From: Straminergon stramineum
Lineage: Eukaryota; Streptophyta; Bryopsida; Hypnales; Calliergonaceae
DNA length: 64,000 bases
Direction: 5' to 3'
NCBI GenBank assembly: GCA_963920665.1
Contig: OY987268.1
Span: forward strand, 15,068,501 to 15,132,500
The notes under the pieces are model-generated. The model ran no database searches. It was given only the letters and a program-made list of their open reading frames with translations, and was not told the DNA's origin. Below are positions 11,846-24,369 of this stretch, piece after piece; positions within the stretch are counted from its first letter, which is position 1; the number at the start of each line of letters is the position of its first letter. The position numbers and the translations under genes were made by a program.

Positions 11846-12682
11846 TCACTACTTTCTTCTAGATTTCAATTGTGTTTTAAGGTAAGTGTTCCTAATTGCC
11901 ACCCCTACCTTATTGTGTTACTATATGCATCTCATCTTCATTTCAAAACCTAAATCTAGAGTTGTCATTCTTCTCTTATTCATGTGGCACAAATCGCTTA
12001 AGATAAAGAAAAAATATCATTTATTTAACCTCTAAAGTTCCTTGACTTCCTTCCAACCCAAAATCATTTCTGAGAAATATGGGCATTTGAAATGAAGTAC
12101 TTTATATTAGATTCTAAACTTTTTCCTTCATTTTTTTAGATTAAGGAAACAAACAAACTTCTAAAGAATCTAATTTATGACAATCCTACAGTTGAAAAAA
12201 AATTATATGTTCTTTTTGTTTCTGGCACCAACCGGAGCAAGTGGAATGCATTATTATTTGTTTGCTTTGAAAATTTCAATAGGTCTTTTTAACTTGAGGC
12301 TCTACTCAAATATGAAGTCCGAAAATCTTTCTTACAAAGGGAATTTGGGTTGTAGGTTCAAAAGCCCAAAAAATTGACAAAGCCACATTGTTCAAAGCCT
12401 AGGTAGTCTTGAAAACACTTTATTCTCATATATATTGCCTTCAAACCTCCGAATTTTCACATGTGACTTTGGTATAAGTCAAGAATAGGATCCTATGATC
12501 ACAAATTCTAAAGAACAAGTAAAATTTGATTTGTAACCCCTTTCTAGAGAATTTGTTTTTTTAGATATTTCATGAATATTTGTCAATTTTTGATCCACAA
12601 ATAGTTAAGAGTTAAGATTTGAAATAAATGGAGGGGGTGAGAATGATACAATTAGGTAGATGTTGCAATTAACTTAATCAAT
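11846..12682. other. AT-rich spacer, nothing recognised
   Basis: Only short open frames without motifs. No element ends are visible. Confidence 0.4.
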
Positions 12683-13411
12683 GGGTGATTGCAAGAAAGA
12701 CCGGTCCTATTTTGCTTCATATTTGGAGTGATGGAGTTGTCATCAACCATAACTTTTGGAGCATGAAGCCCAAGTACTTGAAATTTTTATTGAAGATGAC
12801 TAACTTTGTGGTAATGAGATTTCTTATTTTTCAGAAATTTTCAAAAAAATTTGTAATTAAATTTCAATTTTGCTAATTTGTCACAATTTGAGATTTAGGG
12901 GTTTTTAGGACTATGGAGTACCCAAAATTAAAGATGTAGACTTGAAAATTTTGTGGGCTATTTCTATACTAGGTGGGCACGTGCCTACCAAATGGCACTT
13001 AAAAAAACATTATTTTTTGTCTTCCACATGCATGCAAATTAGGGTCCCTTGTGTGCATCATTCTGAACATTGAAGATGGTTTCTCTTTCATTTTTTTGGT
13101 GAAATCTCTTTATCATGAAATCCTCCCCAATTGACAACTTTTAATTTCTTAGAAAAAAAATTTCCCTATTTTTTACAAACTAAAACGTCAAAATGTCTAT
13201 TTTCTACAAAAATTGTGTCACTCTATTTTGAGAATAACTTTTGACCCACATTTATCTTATGCCTCAAATTTTGGTGATATCATATTTCTATTGTTGTACT
13301 AATTATTCATATTTTATTTTATTTTTAAATATATTTTTCCAACACATCACAATAGAACAGGCAAAAAGACAAATGCTACAAAAAACAACCGGTCTTTCTT
13401 GCAATGACCCC
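12683..13411. mobile_element. TIR element, about 730 bp, TSD about 7 bp
   Basis: The left end GGGTGATTGCAAGAAAGACC is matched by an inverted right end (GGTCTTTCTTGCAATGACCC at 13391-13410). Flanks are AATCAAT (12676-12682) and AATCATT (13412-13418), a 7-bp near-duplication that would suit an hAT-like element. The interior has no recognisable coding sequence. Confidence 0.55.
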
Positions 13412-13858
13412 AATCATTGCATGTTCATCTTTAGCCCCTTAATGATCATGAAAAGTCCAAATTTTCAAAATTGTGATGATATATTATAAAATGCAACTCA
13501 AAAAAAGAATTTAATAATTACTTTCAAAAAAAATTATAAAATATTATTAATTGATCTTATCTATATGATTATATTTGTTGATGTAGTTTCTAATATTTTC
13601 CAATGAAATTTTAAAACAATAATTGAAAATTCCTTCTAGTAGAAAATAAGCCTTTGAAATCTTGCTAAGCTTGTTTTCTACATATCTTCTTGCCATACAC
13701 ATATCTTAAGAAAATCTTGGGATGCAATCATCATGGTCTTGCTACTTGTCTTGGCTTTTAATCTACTTTTAAAAAAAATATGGATTCCTTGTTCAAAATA
13801 GATAATATTTTTTTGAAGGAATACTAAACAACATATTTTACCTTTTTCAAAGATTAAA

Positions 13859-14078
13859 CTTTTTATATTGCTACAAAATTTTGGATCAATATCACTCTTT
13901 TAGAATGAATGTACTCACTTTTAAATGAGTAATTTTGGTTTCATCCATGTCCACATATGTATTCAAAGGTTGAAATTTTTATATTGCTACAAAATTTTGG
14001 GACAATATCACTCTTTTGGGATGAATGTACACACTTTTAAATGAGTAATTTTGGTTTCATTCATGTCCACATATGTAA
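13859..14078. repeat. Tandem duplication, two units of about 116 bp
   Basis: TTTTATATTGCTACAAAATT starts at 13861 and again at 13977. Both units continue through AATATCACTCTTTT, GAATGTAC and GTCCACATATGTA with few differences. It is a recent local direct duplication in spacer DNA. Confidence 0.8.
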
Positions 14079-14174
14079 ATAGCTTCATTGCTCCACTACA
14101 ATTTGCTTTCTACACCACCCAATATAGATGGCATAGAATAACTTGATTTCATCTCTTTTCTTCATTGGGAGAAA

Positions 14175-15059
14175 CCCTAAAAGACCATTGTCCCTTGGGG
14201 GGACAAATGGGATTTTAGGTAGGTGCCTATGGTCTCAATTTTTGTCCTGATTTTTAAAATTCTTTTAAGAAGATAGAAAAATTTATTAGCTTTGTGGGAT
14301 TATTATTATTTTTTCATTTAGTGACCGGGAACAAATATTATGCCCAAATAAGCTCAAAACAAGGGAGAGTGGGTAGCAAAAAAAATTCAAAATTTTATTT
14401 ATTTAATTTTATTTCCTCATAGATTATATTTTTGTCTACATGGAAAGCTTTGATTCATTCTATTAGGATTTGTTATGAGAAGGTCATGGACAATCTTGTT
14501 TTTTGAGCAATTAGAGCATCTTCTTGAAAAAATAACTTGTAGAATTCATTTCAGAATGTAATTTTTACAATTAAAAAAATTAAAGGTACACATGGTTTAA
14601 TTCTTTTTCTAGAAAAATCTCATCATTGGGATTAGTGCATTTTAATTCCATCTTAGAAATATTAATAATTTAGATTTTCCTTCTATCTTGGACCTACTTT
14701 TACTTAACAATTTTTTAAAGAATAAAAATTAATTTTTTTCCTAGACTCTCAACTCAATTCTCCACTAAAAAGATTGAAAAATCAAAACTTTGTAGTGCAA
14801 AAAATTAAAGTTAGGAAGGTTCAAAGTCAAATAATCTAGTCTCACAATGTGCTGAAAATTTTGTTTTCTTCACTTCAAATGCAAATATATTGCATTTTAT
14901 GTGGTAAAAAATATTTTGCACACATTCTTATAATAGTTAGGTGTAAGATCCTAGAATTAAATGTGATAAAAATACAATTTCAATTTTTTTTACTCTTTGC
15001 TATAGAAATGGTACTTTTGAGGGGGGTTTTGCAAAAAAAAGGCCTTGGTCTTGTAGGGG
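14175..15059. mobile_element. TTAA-type element, subfamily B (left tip eroded)
   Basis: The left end CCCTAAAAGACCATTGTCCC has lost a C and its TTAA flank. The right end ...TTGTAGGGG is followed by TTAA (15060-15063). The interior matches the copies at 8724 and 42300 along its length (GGTCTCAATTTTTGTCCTGA, GGAAAGCTTTGATTCATTC, GCATCTTCTTGAAAAAATAA). It is non-coding. Confidence 0.65.
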
Positions 15060-15063
15060 TTAA

Positions 15064-16200
15064 TGAGCATTCAATATAGGTACTTGAAGATATATTTATA
15101 GAAACTTCTCAATTTAAAATTTAGAATTTTCAATTTAAATTAATAAACAATATTGAGATGAAATGTACTTAAGTAATGAGGTTTATATTTGAATATTGTA
15201 AAAAAATGATGGAAAGAGTTTTATATATATAATAAGTAGTTGTGGTATTTAATGAACAACTTCTTTCTATGTAGTATTAAGTTTATTTATATTAGTGCTT
15301 TAGACTTAACATTTGATGATGCTCTAAACTTTCCATCACATTGAAAAGCTTGATTTAGGAGAGGACCACCAATTTGTGGGAAATGTAAAAAATTTCAAAT
15401 CCCATTATTTTAAAATGTGCTATTTTATTAAATTTTAGTTTCAGGTATTGCATTTTAATGAACTTCAAAATTTCATTAGAAATTTGAATCTCAACTTCAC
15501 AAAAACAAATCATTTGCCCATTTGGTAATCCACCTTAGCCTTCAAACACATTTAGAATTAGAAGGTAGCTCATCAATGATTTGAGATTCAAAATTCTAGA
15601 TGAAGGACTATGATTTTTTATCCAATTTTTTTGAGAGTTTTTGGAATATTTTTGTACCTAATGGTGGTGGAAATTACCTCATTGAGATATTCTTGACTTC
15701 TTGGCTAAAAAACTGGATGACAAAAGATACACTTTTAATGTATTTTGGCAATTTCTTCATCCTTATTCTTCATCTAAATTTTAAGCATTGAAATGATCCT
15801 TTTTGAAAAAGAGTCCAACTAATGAAATACATCTTACAAAATTTATTTCTTATTTAATTTTTAATTTTTTAATTTTAAAAAAAAGTTAATATTTTATTGT
15901 TCAACACTTACAATTGTGGTCTATTAATTTGCTAGTTATGGAATTTCATGAAATTTTGTTTTGCAACATGATGTCCTACATTATAATGTGTAGCATTAGA
16001 CACATTTTCAGATTTTTCAAGCATATTTTCTATATGATTATTTTCACTTATTCTACTTGAATTCATAATAATTTCAAATTTTCGCCAAAAAATTTGAATG
16101 TTTTAAGACATACGATTACGTATCTGAAAATTTAAATTATGTAAATTACAATCATATTTAGTCAAAAATAAATACAGAGCAAACAATACTGAAGTTGAGT
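15064..16200. other. AT-rich spacer, nothing recognised
   Basis: No supported gene or element ends before composition shifts toward the EXO1 upstream region near 16200. Confidence 0.4.
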
Positions 16201-17372
16201 AGTACATGGTCTTAGGGTGCATCGATTACAGGTGCAATAACTCCTCCTAACGGACTCATCGGCAACCCCAACCATTCATCCACAGAGCCAACACCCACTT
16301 CTACATCCACCACTATTCATCCAAAATCAAAATCTGCCTTCCCCGGAACGCACCGGCCACTTCCCGCCATTCCCTGCAAGCAAAATTCCCCGTCGGCTTT
16401 CCCCAATGCCTCATCAAAGTGCCTCGAATTCAATCCAATGTTTGCAGGAGACCATTTGCACGCCCGCTTCGTCAAATTTATCCTGAAATTCTCCTTCCAG
16501 AGAGCCTCTTAGCCTCCAATTTGCGGCAGGGATGAAGTTTCTCGATACTTTTGAGCCAATTGGGAATGTTTGCTGAGTTCAGTGGAGATTTCACAGCCTG
16601 GTTATGTTGTTTAGGGTTTCAAGAACCTGAGGTATTTATGGAGTTTGGGTTTCGCTTTTAGTTTCTGGAGTTCTCTGGAGCTAAATGGTCAGATCTGGGG
16701 TGAGAATGCGAAATTACCGAGAGCGTCGTTGTGGTGTGCGCCGGTGGTCTTAAGGTTAATCTGAGTGTGCGCCTCTTGTCGATACAACAGTTCCGTGGTT
16801 GAGTTAGCGTATCAATTTATGCGGCATTTGTTTTAATTGGCTTTGTTTCATATATTTTGTGCATTTTGATTTATGCTGCATTTATTTAAATTGGATTTTG
16901 GTTTAATTAAATTTTTTTTTGTGTGCGTGTGTGTAATTTGAATTATGGGGCATTAGTTCGATTGTGATTTGGTTTTGGTGTGATTCGTTATATTTGTTTT
17001 GAGCGGTTAATCGTGCATGTGATTGATTGAATTATGGGTTGGGTCTCATTCGGTGGCTGCATTCGCAATGGCAGGAGGATTTGTGGAGAATGGTGTCGTT
17101 CGACTGGATATGTCTTCCATGATCTGCTTGGTTACCTACGAATGACTCAGCTGTGTCTGATTGCCTCTGACAAACTAATGCAACTAGAGTAGTGGAGTTC
17201 GTTCGAGTGCGCAATTTTGATGCTCCGCATGAGTAGGGTGCAAAGGCCCGGAAGAGTTTGGGATAATGCCGTTCAACACTCGGCACATGAGCTGAAATGC
17301 AGGTGGAGAATGCCAGAATGGAGTCCAATTAGGTTTTACTAAAGGGGTCAGAGAGAGAGAGAGGGAGAGAAG
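16201..17372 (+). promoter_or_regulatory. EXO1 upstream region and leader
   Basis: GC content rises from about 16200, marking the edge of the genic island. The region includes a C-rich stretch (16250-16400). A purine-rich GA tract (GAGAGAGAGAGAGGGAGAGA, 17351-17370) lies directly before the EXO1 start codon. I see no certain TATA box. The transcription start and any 5' UTR intron cannot be fixed from sequence alone. Confidence 0.4.
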
Positions 17373-20300
17373 ATGGGGATTCAGGGATTGCTTCCCACCC
17401 TGAAGTCCATCATGAACCCGCGTCACGTTCGTGACTATGCAGGGAAGCGGGCGGCCGTCGACACCTATTCTTGGCTTCACAAGGCTGCTTTCAGCTGCAG
17501 CAAAGACATATGTCTGGGACGGCTTAATGACAGGTGAGCACACTCAACTGGCACTCCCTTCGGGGTTTAAAAGGACTTCTAAACGCCCTCTCACTTGTTC
17601 TCAACTGGACCTGTGGAAATTGGCCAATCATTTGTGCTCAGAGGAAGACAGATTCTGAGGACATACTTGGAATGTGCGATTACAGAACCTGTCATCAGAG
17701 AGGGATGAGTGTGCTTGGATATCTAGCAGCACAAAGAAATTCTACATCCCACATTAAGCTTGATGAGATTCGGCATTGGGACACCATTCGGTTACTTATG
17801 TTGGTGTTGAAGTTTCTGAAAGCTTGATTGGTTGATAAGGATGTGTGTGGGCAGTGTGGCTTGTGGAACACATTATGACACATGTAATTGTGTGTGATGC
17901 GTTAGGTATATAGACTATTGCATGCATCGAGTCAATATGTTGCGACACTACGGTGTGGAACCCGTTCTAGTGTTTGATGGGGGTGGCCTTCCTATGAAGT
18001 CTGATCAAGAAATCAAACGTGCCAGGTATTTTGCACACTATCGTTTCTAGTTACCTTGAAAATAGGAGTACTTTCATCTCTTTACCGTTGAAGGGATTGC
18101 CACTGGTGAGGACGGACATTAGGTACAGGATACCAATTGCGTCACTTAAGCATTTAAACCAATGTGTAGGAGTTTGATAATTGGGAGATCAGTATAGAGC
18201 TGCGGAGAGGTCACTCAGGGTACAAGAACCTAACTCTCGCGAGACAATTCTTTTATCAGTATGAGTGAATTTCTTATGCAATTTTAAAGTAGGAGGCTGT
18301 AGACCACTAGTAGTGTCAATAGACAACCCCATTTATATTCAAAGACTAGTGGCCGTAGACATTTAGTCATACTTACACCACTTGCTAAGAAGTGCAACCA
18401 AGTATTTGAATAGATGAGGTTCTGTTGGTAACAGGGGTAAGTGTTGGAGGCGGGATGAGGTCTACTAATGATTAGTACCCTCCATCGTAGCAGATCAAAT
18501 AACAGTGTGGTTCTTAAAATTGAGGTCGTTCTAATTCCGTTTGACTGTATTACACTGAGACAGATCGAGGAAGGAAAATTTAGACCGTGCCTTGGAACAT
18601 GAGCGGGTGGGAAACCAATCCGCCGCTTATGAGTGCTTCCAGAAGGCTGTGGATATAACTCCTGCAATCGCGTTCAGATTGATCAAGGTACAAATGCGTT
18701 CTTGCATTTTAGCGCTTCTGTTGTTTCAGTGTACAAGAATCGGACGTTGCTTCTACTGTATTGGTTCATGCGCTGCATCTTGGTTGACTTGATACACTCT
18801 CGACGTCTGAAATATATAGCGCTATCTGGTCATTTCTAAACAGGTTTTGCGGCAAGAGAGCGTGGATTATGTTGTGGCCCCGTATGAAGCAGATGCTCAA
18901 ATGGCTTTTCTAGCTCGCAATGGACACGTGGATCTTGTTATTACAGAGGACTCCGATCTAATTGCATACGGTTGTCCACAGGTAGAGTTCACAGGAAATA
19001 ACCTAACCTTGAAATTGCTCTCAAAGTTTGACTTCACGTATGTAGACAGTCGGTCTTACATGGGAGTGATTTTATAACTCGAATTTCAAGGGCCTGAAAA
19101 CAAAGAACCTCATGTTCCTTAAGCAAGCAGAAGTCGTATTGTAGACAAAGGTCACCAGTATGCTTGTTATGATTGAATTGATAAGCCTTGCTTCAATGAC
19201 AAAAACTACGTTTGTGGCAGATTCTTTTTAAGATGGATAAATATGGGCAAGGTGTCGGATTTGAGTTCACCGACATTACGGCCAACAAAGATATCGACTT
19301 CAACAATTTCTCCAAACAGATGATCCTGGAAATGTGCATAATGAGTGGTTGTGATTACTTGTCTTCGTTGCCAGGAATGGGTGTGAAAAAAGCTCATGGC
19401 TTGATTAAGCGTTTCAAGACCTATCAAAAGGTCGCTACATTTCCGACTCATCATTTTTGTTTTCTAGTACCATTGAACAATCTTCTATATGTAAGGGTCT
19501 CCTTAACTCTTAATTCAACGATCCATTGTAAAAATTCTCCTGTCTGTTTACAATGGATCGTTGAATTTAGAGTTAAGGAGCCCCTTACGTATAGAATTGG
19601 AGTAGCTGTCTGTTCAGTGATACTTTGAACTGTGTCACGGTTATTTTCGGTCACACTTTTCTTGATAATTTGATATTTGAATATGGGTGCAGGTAATCAA
19701 GCACTTAAAGTTCAGTGGCGTTCTCATAGATAAACAATATGAGCAAGGCTTTCAGAGAGCTATTTTGACATTTCAGCATCATCGTGTTTACGATCCGGCA
19801 AAAGGGGAGATGATTCATCTTACCAGTTTACCAAGCGACCTTGACACTGACCTAGATTTTCTGGGACCATATCCTCCCTTGTATGCCAATTTGGTGACGA
19901 TTGCTTTGGAAAAGGACGTTATTGCTTCGGATTTCTAAGTAACCTGATGAATTTACATTGTAGCTGCATAGATCTGGCGCTCGTTATGCACCTATCGCCA
20001 TATTCCAGCGCCAGTAGACTTCTCTACATTTATATCAAGCGTTGTGCTCTTAACTCTTGCCTACATATGTACCCCCGACAGTTGCCATCGCCATTGCCAG
20101 AGGTGAGGTGGACCCAACCACCTATGAGCCCTTTGAGGTATAGTTTCTTATCGTGGCGCTCGTTAATCTTTGAAATTTTCAGAGTGAGAAGCGCTGGTTC
20201 CTGATATCTATGGCACTTGTGTTTCAGGACATGAGTAACTCCGAGATGCTAGGTACAGCTTCGAAAGCAAAAGTGCATAGAAGCTCTCCGAATATGGAAG

Positions 20301-23190
20301 CGGAGCTTTCTCCTCAGAGTAATGCGCTAATTACTAACTTCTTCCGTATCCACCAGAAATATTCAGATACTAGGCATTTCTTAGACTTATCTGGGTAAAA
20401 GCTACTCATGTGCATTTTCGGGTCTCTTTTGCTTGCTTTTGCGAGAGAGTGATACTATCTTTCACCTAAATTCTGGGCATGATGTTACATACCCTTTGAA
20501 ATCATGTGTGAGGTGATGCTTAGGTTGTACCCTTGGTTTTCTAAGCTTGGCTTACGTATGTTCAGTCAACATATAAAAACCAACACATGTTCGTAAACAT
20601 TCCTTCGGAATTTTTAGCAACGCGCTGTCTATGGTGTTCAGTAAAAAGGAATTGTGTTTATATGTACTTAACTTTCCTCAGAGGGATCAGGAGAAGCTAC
20701 GAAGAAGCAGTTTAGACGGCCAAGGAATACCCTCGACACTGCATCATTGCATTCCCCATGGAGCCAAGAGGAGACGGCATCCCAATTCATCCCTTCGCCA
20801 ACCATCACCAGTCAAACCTATTCGAGTCCATTCAGCAAATTTTCTTTTACTTCTCAGCATTCACCAGTATTTGGGACTCCTCCAAGTCAAGTATCTCCCT
20901 TCGTGAGTGAGGATCTGGACTTGGATGAAGGGTTGCCCCGGATCATTGTAAGTACCGATTAACTGAGATGAGGCCAGAGTGTTCTACTACCAGTTGGAAA
21001 GTAGTGTTTGCTTTGCAGGTGTTCCGTCTACTAATTATTTGGTGTAAACAGGATCTCACGTCTGATTATCCTCCACCTGAACAGTCCCTTAAGAGAACAC
21101 ACAGCTTTTCAGGTTGAATACTCTGTCTTTGCTGGACCATTAACTTTTGTTTTTTGTTTTTATCTTCATGTCTTTCTAAGTACCGGCATTCGACTGTGGT
21201 GCTCCTCATTGAAGGAATGGTATTGGTCCAGGATTTTGCTTACATGTTCCTGTGCTCGGGCTTCTCACTGAGTCATTTGCGTGTGCAGAGGAGAAGCAGG
21301 AGAATGAGAGTCCTTTCTATTCCCGGAAAATGCCAAACCCTGTCGATTCGAAGGTTTCGAAGACCTCTGGCTCTTCTCGAGTGCAGAAGGCAGCTGCTCA
21401 ACTTACTAGTGCTATGCAGTTGCGTGCTGAAGCCACCTGCCTCGGTGTTCCGGGGAAAAGGAGTGCATATTTCTCTCAAACTTCACCATCGCCATTGCAC
21501 CCAAGCAGTCCTGGGATGAGCCTAGAAGTCGATCACAAGAGGAACGTCGATATGCTGGACCTATCTGAAGGTTCCTTACCAAGTGTTCACCCAGAGACCC
21601 AGGTTTCTAAGGAGGTTGAAATCGAATGTGACACTCAGCGCTTCAATGATGTTCCAAATCGTCCAGATGTGAATAAGGTATTTGCGAATATCTATGCATG
21701 GTTCAAATTTCTTGGACCTTACATTGCCCGAGTGGGATTTTCTTGATGCAAGTATATATTCAGTCCCAAGGGGGTAGATTCACTCATTTGTTGTGGGTTA
21801 GGCATGATAGTTTGGACTCTAACTGCCCAATCACCTCCCCCATACAGGAGATCCTGAAGGATATTACGAACAAAGGAGAAGCGCATGCAATTACTCCTGG
21901 AAAGAGTAAGTGTCAGTGGTTCCCATGTCAGTTGGTTCTGTCGTCTTTTTTCAACCATTTCAATTGGAAACCCGAATATCTATATGGCAGGATGATAGTG
22001 ATCACCAATTGCTTGTGTTTGGACTCTAGACTTCGAATGTACCTTTTTCTGATTATCGATATGCTCTATGTCTTTCAGGGAAACATGTCCCGCATTTCAG
22101 AAGTGATCTGCTAGGAGAGAGACCGATGAAAAGCAGAACTTTCTCGTCTGTATCCCATGTGGGTGAATATGGAGGTCTTGCACAACGATCCATGGATGAC
22201 TTCGTGTCAACTCTCGCCCCGTTTCGATCCTCCCAGCGTGCCTCTGGTGTCAGTGGTTTAGCGGCTCCTTCAAAGCAAGGAACTCGAGCCAGTGGTCTGA
22301 GAGCACCCTCAAAATCTACTCGCAGGGCTTCCTCGTCCAGGTAATTCAGCAGAGTGTGTATTCATTGTGATTGGCTTTTACCATTTTGAGGTTATGTTCT
22401 TTTCCATGTTACTTATTCCTGGATGCATTCTGTCGGAAATGAATATTCTAGTGTCCAGAGTTTACTATTTCATTGGTTGCTGCATCCTTAGGCCCCGCTT
22501 GCTCCAAGCAAGTAGCTCGAATTAGCTAGTTGGTGCCTTGAGGCCTGTTGCCCACCTGGAAGTTCATTAAATTCCTATGTGCCCGCACTTGCTATGCAAC
22601 TAATGGAATTTAGAGTTATAATAATGCTAATTGCTGCTACTTGGTGCGAGCGACGTTTGAACTTCAAAACCATTAACATGGTCACAATTAGTTCACTTCT
22701 CCAAAATTGGGAGCTAAGTGATGGAAATGAATGTAAATCTAGTGCTCGTTGGTTTGTGGGAATTAGTTCCAATTTGTCAGTGATAGTACTTTGACAGTGC
22801 GGACACCCAGTTAGCTATTTGATTGGTGCAGTCGGGGCCTTAGTTTGCGTGATTTGCATCCTGTAATTTGCCTCAACTTGGACTGGATCATTTTTCACTT
22901 CTTGAAAAGGTTTGGCTGAAAGAAGACTTGACGATTGATTCCCTACTTCGGAATGGGTTTGTCATGCTCAAGAAAGTATTTGTCCTCATCTTTCACCTAG
23001 TTTCAGCCTCCCGCTGATTGTTGAAATTTACTGCAGGACCCTCACTACAGAATTAACCAAGAAAATTAGCGACTTCGTTCTCTCATCGCCAGTCAACACG
23101 CGGAGACTGACTTTTCCTGAGACGACTGCGGCTGCTGCTGGTGCTGTGAGGTGGCAAGTTTATAACGAGGCCGACTGGGAAAAAGCATAA
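17373..23190 (+). CDS. EXO1: EXO1-type 5'-3' exonuclease/flap endonuclease
   Basis: This gene encodes a nuclear Rad2/XPG-family nuclease that resects DNA 5' to 3' and cuts flaps in mismatch repair and recombination. My exon model is 17373-17533, 17906-18025, 18564-18687, 18844-18981, 19221-19430, 19693-19880, 20082-20137, 20228-20345, 20682-20947, 21052-21112, 21289-21677, 21848-21905, 22079-22340 and 23037-23190, about 767 aa. The N-terminus [13 protein letters not shown] gives the XPG-N domain with Asp30 and Asp78. The XPG-I domain has Glu150, Asp152, Asp171 and Asp173 ([24 protein letters not shown]). SGCDYL with Asp226 and [13 protein letters not shown] form the helix-two-turn-helix. A PIP-like NALITNFF follows in exon 8, then a poorly conserved tail ending [10 protein letters not shown]. 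Most junctions keep frame. Exon 6 to 7 does not with the obvious sites, so that junction is uncertain. For exon 8 the donor at 20346 keeps frame, while a second GT at 20395 does not. Confidence 0.93.
19485..19594. repeat. Hairpin MITE in EXO1 intron 5
   Basis: Left arm 19485-19532 and right arm 19547-19594 are near-perfect inverted copies (AATTCAACGATCCATTGTAA against TTACAATGGATCGTTGAATT; the outer ends read TACGTAAGGGGCTCC and its mate). The loop is about 14 bp. TA flanks both ends, so it may be a Tc1/mariner-type MITE. It lies wholly within the intron between EXO1 exons 5 and 6 and would form a strong stem in the pre-mRNA. Confidence 0.75.
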
Positions 23191-24045
23191 ATTATTTGTT
23201 GCGAAGCTCAGATTAGAAATCCGCTTAATTTTTGGAGAACTAATTATTTTATGGGCGGTTGGATTCCTGCCAGTGCCCTGCATTGCCTGCTACTGTCATT
23301 GAGGTTGGCAGTCATTTTCTACATCTTAATCATATTCTCTATGGGAGGAGGAATTAATTCTGCGATTGCAGTCCCTAGATGTGCATGGCTCCATAGCCCC
23401 CTATTTTCTGGTTGCGAATGCTTCGCTACTCCCACCCGAGGAGATGCCTTTTGTCTGTTCACCTTGAGCTCGTAGAAAGCACACATTTGGAGGAGCCTAC
23501 ATCTCTTTGGAGCTCTTAAGCGCGAATGATAGAACTGTCCTGGAAGGAACATGCTGGACTAGAACGACATGGATCGTTTGTTCCAAGTTGGTTTGTGATG
23601 TATCATGTCATGACCAGTGAAGAAGAGAATTTAACATTCATTTTAGACATTGTTGCCTTCTGAGAGCATGAGTAACTGTGTTTGCGTCTTTCTGTGGAAT
23701 GAGTGAAGATTTGTCTTTTAAACGGGCTTGAAAACTTTGCTCCAGGTTACGCATTTGCTCGTGACAGAACAACGTGCTCTCTAGTAGATACTCTGGCAAT
23801 TTTTTGTTGTTCTAATTGGCTCGTTATGTCTCCACTTTCTTGCCCGACGCTGCATGTTCTATGGAAGGAGTTGCTACGACAAGCTAGTGAACTGCTATGG
23901 AAGATTTTTGGGTTCCGTGATGAGTGTCGTGGGGTCTCTTTAAGGGAGGGAAGAGGGGGAGCTGCAGGAGAGACTGTCGGGAGGAAGATGGAGTGAGATA
24001 TGGACCCTTCCTGCAATGAATTAATAAATGAAAGCAGAGCAAAAA
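23191..24045 (+). other. EXO1 3' UTR / downstream region
   Basis: Composition stays gene-like after the EXO1 stop. No further conserved exon was recognised. A poly(A) signal candidate lies at 24023. The region separates EXO1 from the convergent DPM3 gene. Confidence 0.4.
24023..24028 (+). terminator. Candidate EXO1 poly(A) signal AATAAA
   Basis: A canonical AATAAA about 830 bp after the EXO1 stop and 340 bp before the DPM3 stop on the other strand. Position fits, but plant poly(A) signals are loose and an earlier site is possible. Confidence 0.35.
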
Positions 24046-24369
24046 GTTCTGAGTTTCTCTCATGCACTTTGATCACTATCTGCCTTAAACTCCATGCAGG
24101 GTTACAAATATCTCCAATGGAGTAACATGGAATGAGTATCATAGCAACCAAAACAAAGTTCAAATCTCTGAAGAAGTTCAACCTGGTCTATGTTTAAGCA
24201 TTCAAAGAAAGACAGTGAGAATAACCCAAGTTGTATCACAACTTGACATGGAAGTCAATACATCACACCAACTATGTACACTCTGGCTGCAGAAAACAAC
24301 CTCCAAAAAAGTTTCAAGCTACACGTCTCATCAAAGAGCGAGTTTCAACTCAATGTCCCCGAATCCAAG

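Noticed and set aside
17032..17543. Two - strand frames opposite the EXO1 start
   Set aside because: Antisense shadows of the leader and exon 1.
19451..19654. Open frames on both strands with similar peptides in EXO1 intron 5
   Set aside because: They are the two arms of the hairpin MITE read on opposite strands, not genes.
19947..20204. 85-codon + frame overlapping EXO1 exon 7
   Set aside because: It reads exon 7 in the wrong frame. The conserved EXO1 residues ([11 protein letters not shown]) are in another frame.
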